Below, one piece after another: positions 17,291 through 24,936 of a stretch of DNA of 64,000 nucleotides (position 1 is its first letter; the number at the start of each line of letters is the position of its first letter). The notes below the pieces were generated by a model. The model was not told the origin of the DNA. It saw nothing but the letters and a program-made list of their open reading frames with translations, and searched no databases. The stretch is from an uncultured Hyphomicrobiales bacterium (GTDB lineage Bacteria > Pseudomonadota > Alphaproteobacteria > Rhizobiales > Beijerinckiaceae): assembly GCA_903847605.1 (NCBI GenBank), contig CAINED010000076.1:241634-305633 (forward strand), given 5' to 3'. The translations under genes were made by a program, and so were the position numbers.

Positions 17291-17310
17291 ACATTCAAAA
17301 TATCGAATGT
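17291..17310 (-). promoter_or_regulatory. SqrR/BigR-like operator of the YeeE pair
   Basis: A perfect inverted repeat ACATTC (17291-17296), eight bases, GAATGT (17305-17310). It contains ATTC-N8-GAAT, the core described for the sulfide-responsive ArsR-family repressors SqrR and BigR. It overlaps the -10 element of the promoter, where a repressor would block RNA polymerase. Confidence 0.7.
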
Positions 17311-17328
17311 GTTATTGACGCAAGTCAA
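17300..17328 (-). promoter_or_regulatory. Sigma70-type promoter of the YeeE pair
   Basis: On the minus strand TTGACT (complement of 17323-17328) is followed after exactly 17 bases by CGATAT (complement of 17300-17305), about 40 bp upstream of the gene's ATG. The operator at 17291-17310 covers the -10 element. Confidence 0.6.
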
Positions 17329-17329
17329 T

Positions 17330-17345
17330 TGTGCGCAAGCGCACA
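17330..17345. promoter_or_regulatory. Perfect 16-bp palindrome TGTGCGC-N2-GCGCACA
   Basis: TGTGCGC (17330-17336), AA, GCGCACA (17339-17345). It lies 122 bp upstream of the histidine-repeat gene and just upstream of the -35 of the YeeE promoter. The same 14 fixed bases recur at 37461-37476 before another exported-protein gene. It may be an operator. Confidence 0.45.
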
Positions 17346-17467
17346 GTCGCGTTTCGAATAAGCCGCTAAAATCGCGTGACTTTCAGGCTGGCCTCGCTTA
17401 GCCTTGAGAGCAGAGGCGTCAATAGGACCGTATCCGGGCATAGCCCGGGCCGCGGGAGGAGCTGCTT

Positions 17468-20400
17468 ATGAGTGCTCGCCAAGCCAATCCGTCCTTTCTC
17501 TCAATCCCGAGAAAACTGACGATTTTCGCAGGTTTCTGCGCCATTGCTTTCACTGCTGCGCAAGCGCAGCAGGGCTTTCAGCCTCCGCCGCCCCAGGGCA
17601 TGCCGCCCGGCCCGCAAGATCAGGGTGGACCAGGTCCGGGACCGCAAGGCGCTCCGCCGCCGCCCCAGGACGGCCCCCTGCGCCCGGGCGAAGCCGTTGT
17701 CACCCGCTTCTCCGGCGTTGCGCCGGGCGGCCCGCAGGGCGCGACGATCAACACGAATGGGCCGGTAGCCGTCATCATCGGCGTCGGCGCGCCGCAAGAG
17801 CCGCCGCAAGGGCAGCACTGGGTCAATAAACCGATCCGCACGGCGGTGACCGCCGGGCAGGTGGGACAGGTCTTCGGCGTCACCATCGACGACCAGAATC
17901 CGCCGAACATCTATCTCACGGCGACCGCCGCCTTCGGCCTGCACATGGACCAGAGCGGCTGGGTGCCGGGCATGTGGGGACAGGGCGGCGGACCCGGCAC
18001 GGTCTGGCGGCTCGACGCGGCCTCAGGATATCGCAATGCGCGCCCCTTCGCCGACCTGCGGCCGAACGGCCGGCCCAACAGCGCGGCGGCGCTCGGCAAC
18101 ATCGCCTACGACCGGATCAATCGTCAGTTCTTTGTGACCGACATGGAGACCGGCCTGATCCATCGCATCGGGCCCGACGGCCGCGAAGGCGGCACGTTCG
18201 ATCATGGCTCGGAGGGCCGCCAGCGTTTCACCGACGCGGAATCGCGCCAGCCCGGCTCTCTCCCGCCGATCCCCTTCGATCCCGCGAGCGCGCCGCGCTA
18301 TCAGGATTGTCCCGGACAGTTCGAACGCACGCCGGCCTGCTGGAACATTGCAGCGTCAGGCCGCCGCGTCTGGGGCATCGGCGTCCGCCGCGATCCCATG
18401 GGACAGGGCGCACGCCTCTATTACGGCGTCTGGTCCGGCCCCGATTTCGGCAATGCCGGCTGGGCGCAGCTTTCGGATGAAGAGAAGCGCAACTCGGTAT
18501 GGTCAGTGCGTCTCGGCCCCGGCGGCCAGTTCGATCCGTCGGACGTGCGCCGCGAATTCGTCATGCCCGACTTCTTCAATACGCCGCAGGATATCGAGCG
18601 CGCGGGCTTCAGCCAGCCGGTCAGCGACATCGCCTTCTCCGAATGCGGCGAACGTCCGGTCATGCTGGTTTCCGAGCGCGGTGGCATGCGCAACCTCGGG
18701 CTGACCAGCGAAAACGCTTTCGCAACGCCGGGCGAAGCGCGCACCTTGCGCTACGAACTCGACCAGAACGGAACCTGGCGCGCGGTCGGCCGCTACGATG
18801 TCGGCAACAACGATCGCCAGCAGCAGGGCGCTCCCTTCATCCGCGCCAATTGCGCGGGTGGCGCGGCCTTCGGGCCGGGCGTCGATGGCGGCGACCCGCA
18901 GGGCCAGCCCGGTCAGCAAGGTGGCCAGCCCGGTCAGCACGGCGGCGCCGGCCCGGACCAGTTCGTCTGGATTACCGGCGATAATCTCTGCTCGCCGCAA
19001 GGCCCCTGCCGCATGCCCGGCCAGGAACCGCAGCCGCAGCAGGCTTCGCAAGGTGGTCAGCCGGGTCAGCCTGGCGAGCAGGAACCCCAGCCCGATCCTT
19101 CGCAGGTTCACGGCGTGCAGGGCAATTCCGCCGATCTGGTATCCGAAGTCTCGCCAGCGTCGGCCTATGGCAATGCGCCGGGCCAGCAGGCCAGTCAGGG
19201 GCTCGAAAACGCCTATCTCGTGGATGTCGACACCGTCGTCGATCCCTCGGGCAATGTCATCGAGCAGGAACTGATGCGCAATGACGCGACCCATGTCGGC
19301 GACATTGCGATCTATCAGATCTGCGCGCCGCCGCCGCCTCCCCCGCCGCCGGCCCAGCCGGGCATGCCGTGGGTTCCGGCGACCTTCCTCATTCCGCCCC
19401 CGCCGACGGGCTTCGTCGTGCCCGGCCACGAGCCGAACTTCAGCCATGCGCAATGGGCCTCGCACGGCACGCGCACCAGCCACTTCCGTTATGGTTCGCA
19501 TAGTCCTGTGTGGAGCCACCAGCGCTGGCGCTCGCACTACGCTCTGTGGAGCCACAATCCGCGCCAGTCGCATAATCCGCGCTGGAGCCACAACCGCATC
19601 GAATCGCATAATCGCTGGATCAGCTCGAACCACGATACGCGGCGCAGCCACGAGCGCTATCGCTCGCATTATTCGGTGACGAGCCATAATCCGCGCATCA
19701 GCCAGCCGCATATCCCGGCGATCAGCGTGGGCCACGACCGGCGCCTGAGCTGGCACAACACGCGTCTCAGCCAGGGTCACTCGACAATCCGCAGCAACGA
19801 GCACAATGTGCGCTTGAGCCAGGGCCACCGCCCGCCGTTGAGCCCCGGTCACAATCCGGCGCTCAGCAATCCGCACAACCCGGCATTGAGCCAAGGCCAT
19901 CGTCCGCCGCTGAGCCCCGGCCACAATCCGGCCCTCAGCAATCCGCACAACCCGGCATTGAGCCAGGGCCATCGCCTACCGCTGAGCCCTGGTCACAATC
20001 CCATCGTGAGCCAGAACCAGCAGCACAATCAGCAACTGAGCCAGGGTCACCGCCCGCCGGCGAGTCCCGGTCATAACCCGATCATCAGCCAAGGCGGCGT
20101 GCATAATCAGCAGCTAAGCAATGCGCACAATCCGGCATTGAGCCAGGGCCATCGTCTGCCTTTGAGTCCGGGGCACAATCCCGTTGTGAGCCGGAATCAG
20201 CAGCACAATCCGCAGCAAAGCAATGCGCACAATCAGCAATTGAGTCAGGGCCATCGTCCGCCGGCAAGTCCGGGCCACAATCAGCAATTGAGTCAGGGTC
20301 ACCGCCCGCCGGCGAGCCCCGGTCACAATCAGCAGTTGAGTCAGGGCCATCGCCCGCCGGCTAGCCCGGGACACAACCCGCAGATCAGCCAGGTCCACAA

Positions 20401-21094
20401 TCCTGCGCTCAGCCAGCAGCAGCACAATCCGGCGGCGAGCGGAGGGCATAACCCTGTCGCAAGTCGCGGCGGCCCCGCACACAATCCCGTCGCAAGTCGC
20501 GGCGGCCCGGCCCACAACGCTGTCATAAGCCGGAACCAGCAGCACAACCCGCAGCAGAGCCAGGGGCATAATCCCGTGGCGAGCCGCGGCCCGGTGCACA
20601 ACCCGGCGCTCAGCCAAGGACCTGTCCACAATCAGGTGCAGAGCCACGGCACGGTTCACACCCCGGCGCTGAGCCGTGGACCTCTCCACAATCAGGTGCA
20701 GAGCCGCGGCCCAGTCCATAATCAGATCCAGAGCCGCGGACCTGTCCACAACCAGGTCCAGAGCCGTGGCCCGGTGCACAACCCGGCGCTCAGCCGCGGA
20801 CCTGTCCATAATCAGATCCAGAGCCGTGGCCCCGTGCACAATCCGGCGGTCAGTCGCGCTGCTGCGCACAATCCCGCCGCGAGCCGCGGGAATATCCCAC
20901 GCGTTCAGCAGCCGCGGATTCAGCAACCAAGGTTCCAGCAACCTCGGTTCCAGCAGCCGCGAATCCAGCAGCAGCCGCGCTTCCAGCCGCGTCAGCAGCC
21001 ACGGTTCCAGCAGCCGCGCGTGCAGCAGCCGCGCGTTCAGCAACGTCAGCCGGTGCGGCAGCAACAGCCGCAGCGCCGGCAGATTCCGCGCTGA
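17468..21094 (+). CDS. Giant exported protein with H-x4-S histidine-rich repeats
   Basis: I do not recognise this 1208-residue protein as a named family. It has a signal peptide (residues 1 to ~33, ending AQA), a Pro/Gly/Gln-rich stretch (34-70) and a ~400-residue domain with beta-propeller-like blades (for example NRQFFVTDMETGLIHRIGPD) and a few cysteines. A Gln/Gly-rich linker, a poly-proline segment (about 618-650) and a repeat domain (654-1140) follow. The repeat domain has 61 histidines, 60 of them in the pattern H-x4-S. A Gln/Pro/Arg/Phe tail (QQPRF-like, 1143-1208) closes it. GGGAGGAG precedes the ATG. It is followed after 8 nt by a second exported protein. Metal binding or an extended beta-solenoid surface structure are possible roles, both inferred. 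Confidence 0.9.
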   Translation: MSARQANPSFLSIPRKLTIFAGFCAIAFTAAQAQQGFQPPPPQGMPPGPQDQGGPGPGPQGAPPPPQDGPLRPGEAVVTRFSGVAPGGPQGATINTNGPVAVIIGVGAPQEPPQGQHWVNKPIRTAVTAGQVGQVFGVTIDDQNPPNIYLTATAAFGLHMDQSGWVPGMWGQGGGPGTVWRLDAASGYRNARPFADLRPNGRPNSAAALGNIAYDRINRQFFVTDMETGLIHRIGPDGREGGTFDHGSEGRQRFTDAESRQPGSLPPIPFDPASAPRYQDCPGQFERTPACWNIAASGRRVWGIGVRRDPMGQGARLYYGVWSGPDFGNAGWAQLSDEEKRNSVWSVRLGPGGQFDPSDVRREFVMPDFFNTPQDIERAGFSQPVSDIAFSECGERPVMLVSERGGMRNLGLTSENAFATPGEARTLRYELDQNGTWRAVGRYDVGNNDRQQQGAPFIRANCAGGAAFGPGVDGGDPQGQPGQQGGQPGQHGGAGPDQFVWITGDNLCSPQGPCRMPGQEPQPQQASQGGQPGQPGEQEPQPDPSQVHGVQGNSADLVSEVSPASAYGNAPGQQASQGLENAYLVDVDTVVDPSGNVIEQELMRNDATHVGDIAIYQICAPPPPPPPPAQPGMPWVPATFLIPPPPTGFVVPGHEPNFSHAQWASHGTRTSHFRYGSHSPVWSHQRWRSHYALWSHNPRQSHNPRWSHNRIESHNRWISSNHDTRRSHERYRSHYSVTSHNPRISQPHIPAISVGHDRRLSWHNTRLSQGHSTIRSNEHNVRLSQGHRPPLSPGHNPALSNPHNPALSQGHRPPLSPGHNPALSNPHNPALSQGHRLPLSPGHNPIVSQNQQHNQQLSQGHRPPASPGHNPIISQGGVHNQQLSNAHNPALSQGHRLPLSPGHNPVVSRNQQHNPQQSNAHNQQLSQGHRPPASPGHNQQLSQGHRPPASPGHNQQLSQGHRPPASPGHNPQISQVHNPALSQQQHNPAASGGHNPVASRGGPAHNPVASRGGPAHNAVISRNQQHNPQQSQGHNPVASRGPVHNPALSQGPVHNQVQSHGTVHTPALSRGPLHNQVQSRGPVHNQIQSRGPVHNQVQSRGPVHNPALSRGPVHNQIQSRGPVHNPAVSRAAAHNPAASRGNIPRVQQPRIQQPRFQQPRFQQPRIQQQPRFQPRQQPRFQQPRVQQPRVQQRQPVRQQQPQRRQIPR
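19427..20878 (+). repeat. DNA encoding the H-x4-S repeat array
   Basis: Tandem in-frame repeats with unit lengths of 18, 24 and 30 bp in three successive zones. In the first zone (to about 19690) units read Ser-His plus four residues. In the middle zone (about 19760-20440) they read Ser-x-Gly-His plus four, with several near-identical 48- to 72-bp copies. In the last (about 20440-20870) they read Ser-Arg-Gly-Pro-Val-His-Asn plus three. The only clear break is a His-Gly-Thr-Val-His step. This points to growth by unequal duplication, with added linker codons between a fixed core. Confidence 0.85.
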
Positions 21095-21102
21095 GACGCA
21101 GG

Positions 21103-22203
21103 ATGGCCTGCAACGAACTCAGGGTATGGCGGCGTCAAACCGCCATCGCCTTCCTCGCGCTGACCTCCATTGCCTGTGCGACGCATGCCGTCGCGCAAGA
21201 GAAGGTCGGCCTTTCCACCAACCAGTCCTATCTTGAGGATGTGCAAAGGCGCGGTGCGCTGCCGATGGCCGACACGCGCGCCATGTTCTCGCGCGTGCTG
21301 GCGAGCCTGCCTGAAAAGGTGAAGGTCTATCCGACCGAAAATTATTATTACTTCAGTTTCTACGAGAACGGCGTGCGCTACGCCGGCAACATCCGCCTCG
21401 ACGCCTCGAACCGCGATAACGGCAAGGTTCATTTCGCCTATTACATGGACCTGTCGGAATGGGGCGGCACCGAAGACATCAAATACCTGCTGATGGACAA
21501 GCAGCACGGCGTGACAGTCGAGAAGATCGCCGATCTCGTCTATCGCGTCGGCGACGGCAAATCGTCTGTTATCTTCGAACTCAACGATCTGCGCGGCGTC
21601 AAACCGCCTGAAAATCTCGTGCTGAAGAACGAACGCTATATCGGCCCGATCTTCGACGAATCCGGCATACGCTTCTTCCTCATCTACAATGGCGACAGAA
21701 AGCTCTTTCACTACGTGCTGGATGAAACGAGGCCGGTTGACGATCTGCTCGAAAAGGGCGTGACGACCGACCGCATCGTGATCGGACGCCGCACGGGCTT
21801 TGCTTTCTACAGGGATCATCGCGTCGAACGGAAAATCCTCATCGGCGTGTTCGAGGCGAATTCCCGGGTGAACAATTATTTCGACGGACCCTTCGACCAG
21901 TTGCCGGACAATTTCATTGAGGGTGAAAGTCTGCGCAGCGCCTTGCTCGAAGTGGACCCTTCGCTCGCCGGACAGATCGACCGCTTCGGCGCAGCGCCCG
22001 ACGGATCGACGCGTTTCATGATCGCGCCCTATCATCACTATCGCAGCGAGGAGGATCTGCTCTTCTTCCACAACTGCGCGACATGGCCGCAATTGAAACC
22101 AGAGATCTATCCGTCCTGTTTCGTCTATGTCGAAACGCCGCCGGAGCCAGAGCCTGAGCCGCAATCGCGCCAGCGCACCAAGAATCCGCGCAAGACGCGG
22201 TAA
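21103..22203 (+). CDS. Exported protein of unknown function, partner of the repeat protein
   Basis: A 366-residue protein with a signal peptide (hydrophobic stretch IAFLALTSIACATHAVAQ, cleavage near residue 32). I do not recognise the family. The mature part is rich in aromatic residues and predicted beta strands (YYYFSFYENGVRYAGNIRLD, VHFAYYMDLSEWGG). It has two late cysteines (HNCATWP, YPSCFVY) that could form a disulfide, and ends in an acidic-proline then basic tail. It lies 8 nt after the histidine-repeat gene and ahead of a strong terminator, so the two form a closed bicistronic operon and probably act together in the envelope. Confidence 0.85.
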   Translation: MACNELRVWRRQTAIAFLALTSIACATHAVAQEKVGLSTNQSYLEDVQRRGALPMADTRAMFSRVLASLPEKVKVYPTENYYYFSFYENGVRYAGNIRLDASNRDNGKVHFAYYMDLSEWGGTEDIKYLLMDKQHGVTVEKIADLVYRVGDGKSSVIFELNDLRGVKPPENLVLKNERYIGPIFDESGIRFFLIYNGDRKLFHYVLDETRPVDDLLEKGVTTDRIVIGRRTGFAFYRDHRVERKILIGVFEANSRVNNYFDGPFDQLPDNFIEGESLRSALLEVDPSLAGQIDRFGAAPDGSTRFMIAPYHHYRSEEDLLFFHNCATWPQLKPEIYPSCFVYVETPPEPEPEPQSRQRTKNPRKTR

Positions 22204-22225
22204 CGGATTACCCGACGCCGAAATG

Positions 22226-22253
22226 AAAATGCCCGCGTGACCGCGGGCATTTT
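22226..22253. terminator. Strong intrinsic terminator
   Basis: A 12-bp perfect stem AAAATGCCCGCG / CGCGGGCATTTT with loop TGAC, followed by further Ts. It ends the two-gene histidine-repeat operon. The A-run on the other side lets it also serve the small minus-strand gene at 22295. Confidence 0.9.
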
Positions 22254-22294
22254 TCCATGAAGTTTAATCGGGAAGCTTGCGGGGTTTCCGGGGC

Positions 22295-22489
22295 TTAGCC
22301 CAGCACCAGCGCCGCCAGAACGATGTAAGGTTCGATACCGCCCCGGGCGATGCCGAAGGCTGCCACCGCGAAGGGGACAAGGGCGGCAGCGGCCAGGATC
22401 GCGCCGGCCACGAAAGCGGTCTTGCCCGGCTTGCGAACCGCGCGAAGGCTGATGCCGTTTTCGAAGGTCTGTGCCGCTGCGATGCTCAT
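22295..22489 (-). CDS. Small membrane protein, unknown
   Basis: A 64-residue frame starting MSIAAAQTFENG with GGGAGACGGAC directly before the ATG, a convincing ribosome site. After a short polar N-terminus with basic residues (RAVRKPGK), two hydrophobic segments (about residues 24-47 and 52-64) make a small inner-membrane hairpin. No family is recognised. It sits alone between two promoter-like regions and ends near the shared terminator. I judge it more likely real than not because of the start signal and composition. Confidence 0.5.
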   Translation of the reverse strand: MSIAAAQTFENGISLRAVRKPGKTAFVAGAILAAAALVPFAVAAFGIARGGIEPYIVLAALVLG

Positions 22490-22563
22490 GTCCGTCTCCC
22501 GATCCCGTTCGTTCAACCCGCGTTAACCATGTCCGCTTTCTCGCATGCGGCATGACCTGCGGA

Positions 22564-22579
22564 TGTGCGCGGACGCACG
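22564..22579. promoter_or_regulatory. Relaxed TGTGCG palindrome
   Basis: TGTGCG-CGGA-CGCACG, a near-palindrome of 16 bp about 75 bp upstream of the small membrane protein. It resembles the palindromes at 17330 and 37461 but is imperfect at the ends. Confidence 0.2.
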
Positions 22580-22591
22580 CGGCCGGCACGG

Positions 22592-22632
22592 TTGACAGTG
22601 TTCCGAGACGCTATATTCTGATGGATATAGCG
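22592..22632 (+). promoter_or_regulatory. modA promoter with Mo-box (ModE-type operator)
   Basis: CGCTATAT (22609-22616), eight bases, ATATAGCG (22625-22632) is a perfect 8-8-8 inverted repeat. It has the half-sites of the molybdate-responsive ModE/MopA Mo-box. A TTGACA -35 lies at 22592-22597, and the box covers the expected -10/+1 region, as for a repressor. It directly precedes modA, which supports the assignment. Confidence 0.85.
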
Positions 22633-22709
22633 ATCCCGCCCGCGCCGTAAGCCGGGTGTGTTTCCGGTCCAGCGCGCCCCGGATTGATCGATTCCCGACC
22701 CTCAGGCCA

Positions 22710-23504
22710 TTGGAAGCCCATTTGCGCGCCCGTCTTGCCCTCCTCCGGCTTCTAAGTCCGATCCTCATTATGGGTGGTCTGGCCGCGAATGCGCCTGCGG
22801 CCGCGCAGGACAGCGTCACCATTTTCGCTGCCGCCAGCCTCAAGGACGCGCTCGACGAGGCCGCAAGGACCTGGCGCGCCGCAGGGGGCGTCGAGATCAA
22901 GATCTCCTATGCCGGCTCGATGGCCTTGGCCCGTCAACTCGAGCAGGGTGCGCCTGCCGACATTTTCATCTCGGCCGATATCGAGACCATGGATTATGCC
23001 GCCAGCCGCAAGTCGATCAGGCCCGACAGCCGCTTCAACCTGCTGCAAAACAGGCTGGTGGTGGTCGCGGCGAAATCCGCCCGCTTCGACAATCTGCCGC
23101 TGACTGCGGAAGCGCTGACGCAAGCCCTTGCCGGCGGCCGCCTGACGACCGGCGAAGTAAAATCGGTTCCCGTGGGACGTTATGCGCAGGCCGCGCTACA
23201 AAAGCTGGGTCTATGGAGCGCCGTCGAACCGCGCCTTGCAATGACCGAGAACGTGCGCGCCGCGCTCGCCTTCGTCACGCGCGGCGAAGCGCCGCTCGGC
23301 ATCGTCTATGCGACCGACGCGGTCGCCGAACCCGGCGTGAAAGTCGTTGCGCAATTTCCCGCCGGCAGCCATCCGCCCATCGTCTATCCGCTGGCGCTGA
23401 CGGCGCAGACGAAAAATCCCGTCGCGCCGAAACTCCTCGCCTTCCTGCGCTCCAACGCGGGGCGCGCCGTGTTTGAAAAGCATGGCTTCATCGTGCTGGA
23501 ATAA
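22710..23504 (+). CDS. modA: Molybdate ABC transporter substrate-binding protein
   Basis: A periplasmic molybdate/tungstate-binding protein. From TTG 22710 it has 264 residues with a typical signal peptide ending PAAAQ. The ModA pattern is clear: VTIFAAASLKDALDEAA, ISYAGSMALARQLEQGAPADIFISAD, VGRYAQAALQKLGLW and GIVYATDAV, followed by AFLRSNAGRAVFEKHGF. An in-frame GTG at 22656 is an alternative start, but neither has a strong ribosome site. No modB or modC lies beside it, so the permease must be elsewhere. Molybdenum would serve enzymes such as xanthine dehydrogenase, which fits the purine genes that follow. Confidence 0.93.
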   Translation: MEAHLRARLALLRLLSPILIMGGLAANAPAAAQDSVTIFAAASLKDALDEAARTWRAAGGVEIKISYAGSMALARQLEQGAPADIFISADIETMDYAASRKSIRPDSRFNLLQNRLVVVAAKSARFDNLPLTAEALTQALAGGRLTTGEVKSVPVGRYAQAALQKLGLWSAVEPRLAMTENVRAALAFVTRGEAPLGIVYATDAVAEPGVKVVAQFPAGSHPPIVYPLALTAQTKNPVAPKLLAFLRSNAGRAVFEKHGFIVLE

Positions 23505-23530
23505 ATAACGCGATCAAAAGCAGCGTTGCC

Positions 23531-24775
23531 CTAATTCAACTCCGCCCGCTTCTGTCCTTCCACACTCCCGCCCCACGACCGCAACACCGCGCGTTCCTCT
23601 TCGCTCATCTCGGTAATATTGTTCGGCGGCATGGCGCGGGTCAGGCCTGCGTGCACCACGATCTCATGCCGCCAGCGCTGTACGAGTTCGGGCGTATCGA
23701 GGCGCACGCCCTTGGGCGCGGTGTGAATGCCCTGCCAGACCGGCTCATGCGCATGGCACATGCTGCAGCGGCTGGTGACGATTTCCGCGACGGCCTCCGG
23801 CGCTTTGGGAAAGCCCGCAACGTCTGTCGCCGCCGGCAGATCGCCGAGGCCCAGAAACTTTCTGCCCGCCGATGTCTGCGGCATCGAGATATAGATGGCG
23901 ATGAGAAGGGCGATGGCGGCGACGGGCCAGGCCCACCAGTGATTGCCGCGATGGGCATGACGCTCGTTGTAGAAATGCCTGATCACCGCGCCGGCGACGA
24001 GAATGAGTCCGACGACGATATAGGCGTAGGGGCTCGAATAGCTCAGCGGATAGTGGTTCGAGATCATCAGGAAGATGACGGGCAAAGTGAGATAGTTGTT
24101 GTGCGTCGAGCGCTGCTTGCCGATCTTGCCGTATTTCGGATCTGGCGCTTCGCCCTTGAGCAAGGCTGCAACGACCTTGCGCTGATTGGGGATGATGACC
24201 ATCGCGACGTTGCCTGTCATCATCGTCGCCATTAGCGCGCCGGTGTGAATGAAAGCGCCGCGCGCCGAAAACACCTGCTGGAAAAACCACGCCATGAAAA
24301 TGATGTAGGCGAAGCCGACCGCAGCCAGCGCCACATCGTTCTTCGCCAGCGGCGACTTGCAGAGCGCGTCGTAAACGACCCATCCAAGCAGGAGCGAAGC
24401 AATGCCGATCAGCGCGGCGACGCCGACGGAGATCTGCCGCACGGCGGGATCGATCAGATAAACTTCAGCTGACACGTAATAGACCCAGATCAGCAGGAAG
24501 AAGCCGGTGATCCAGGACGTGTAGCTTTCCCATTTGTGCCAGATCAGTTCCTTCGGCAATTGCTCGGGCGCGACGAGATATTTCTGCACGTGATAGAAGC
24601 CGCCGCCATGCACTTCCCACAATTCGCCGTCGGCGGCGTTTTTCACGCGCGGCAGGGGCTTCAGCGCCGCGTCGATATGCATGAAGTAGAAAGACGAACC
24701 GATCCACGCGATGGCGGTGATGATGTGAACCCAGCGCAGGAGCATGCCGCCCCATTCGAGTAATATGCCTTCCAT
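23531..24775 (-). CDS. puuD: Membrane urate hydroxylase PuuD with C-terminal cytochrome c
   Basis: PuuD oxidises urate to 5-hydroxyisourate, the first step of urate breakdown. The 414-residue frame from ATG 24775 has about eight membrane segments with the family stretch RWVHIITAIAWIGSSFYFMHID, then a periplasmic cytochrome c domain. The single haem site is Cys-Ser-Met-Cys-His (SRCSMCHAHEPVW, about residue 330), with MPPNNIT as the probable Met ligand. Electrons therefore go to the respiratory chain and not to O2 as in soluble uricase. It is divergent from the LysR gene and next to uraH and puuE-uraD. Confidence 0.95.
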   Translation of the reverse strand: MEGILLEWGGMLLRWVHIITAIAWIGSSFYFMHIDAALKPLPRVKNAADGELWEVHGGGFYHVQKYLVAPEQLPKELIWHKWESYTSWITGFFLLIWVYYVSAEVYLIDPAVRQISVGVAALIGIASLLLGWVVYDALCKSPLAKNDVALAAVGFAYIIFMAWFFQQVFSARGAFIHTGALMATMMTGNVAMVIIPNQRKVVAALLKGEAPDPKYGKIGKQRSTHNNYLTLPVIFLMISNHYPLSYSSPYAYIVVGLILVAGAVIRHFYNERHAHRGNHWWAWPVAAIALLIAIYISMPQTSAGRKFLGLGDLPAATDVAGFPKAPEAVAEIVTSRCSMCHAHEPVWQGIHTAPKGVRLDTPELVQRWRHEIVVHAGLTRAMPPNNITEMSEEERAVLRSWGGSVEGQKRAELN

Positions 24776-24893
24776 CGCGGAGACCCCCTGCCGCCAACAT
24801 AGCCTGGCAAAACGACTTGGCCCCACGAAGCATGGGCTGCGCCAGTTTTCGACCCAAACTCTACCGAAACCGCGGCCCTTTGCGATACGGCGC

Positions 24894-24912
24894 GAAAATC
24901 ATAATGATTTTC
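24894..24912. promoter_or_regulatory. 19-bp perfect palindrome between puuD and the LysR gene
   Basis: GAAAATCAT (24894-24902), A, ATGATTTTC (24904-24912). It lies 25 bp before the LysR start and about 120 bp before the divergent puuD start, in an AT-rich patch. This is a plausible autoregulatory LysR operator. Confidence 0.6.
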
Positions 24913-24936
24913 AAACCAGACGGGATAATGTGGGGC

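Noticed and set aside
18503..21064. Long antisense open frames opposite the histidine-repeat gene
   Set aside because: They arise from the repetitive GC-rich codons of the sense gene, have no ribosome sites, and encode matching low-complexity repeats.
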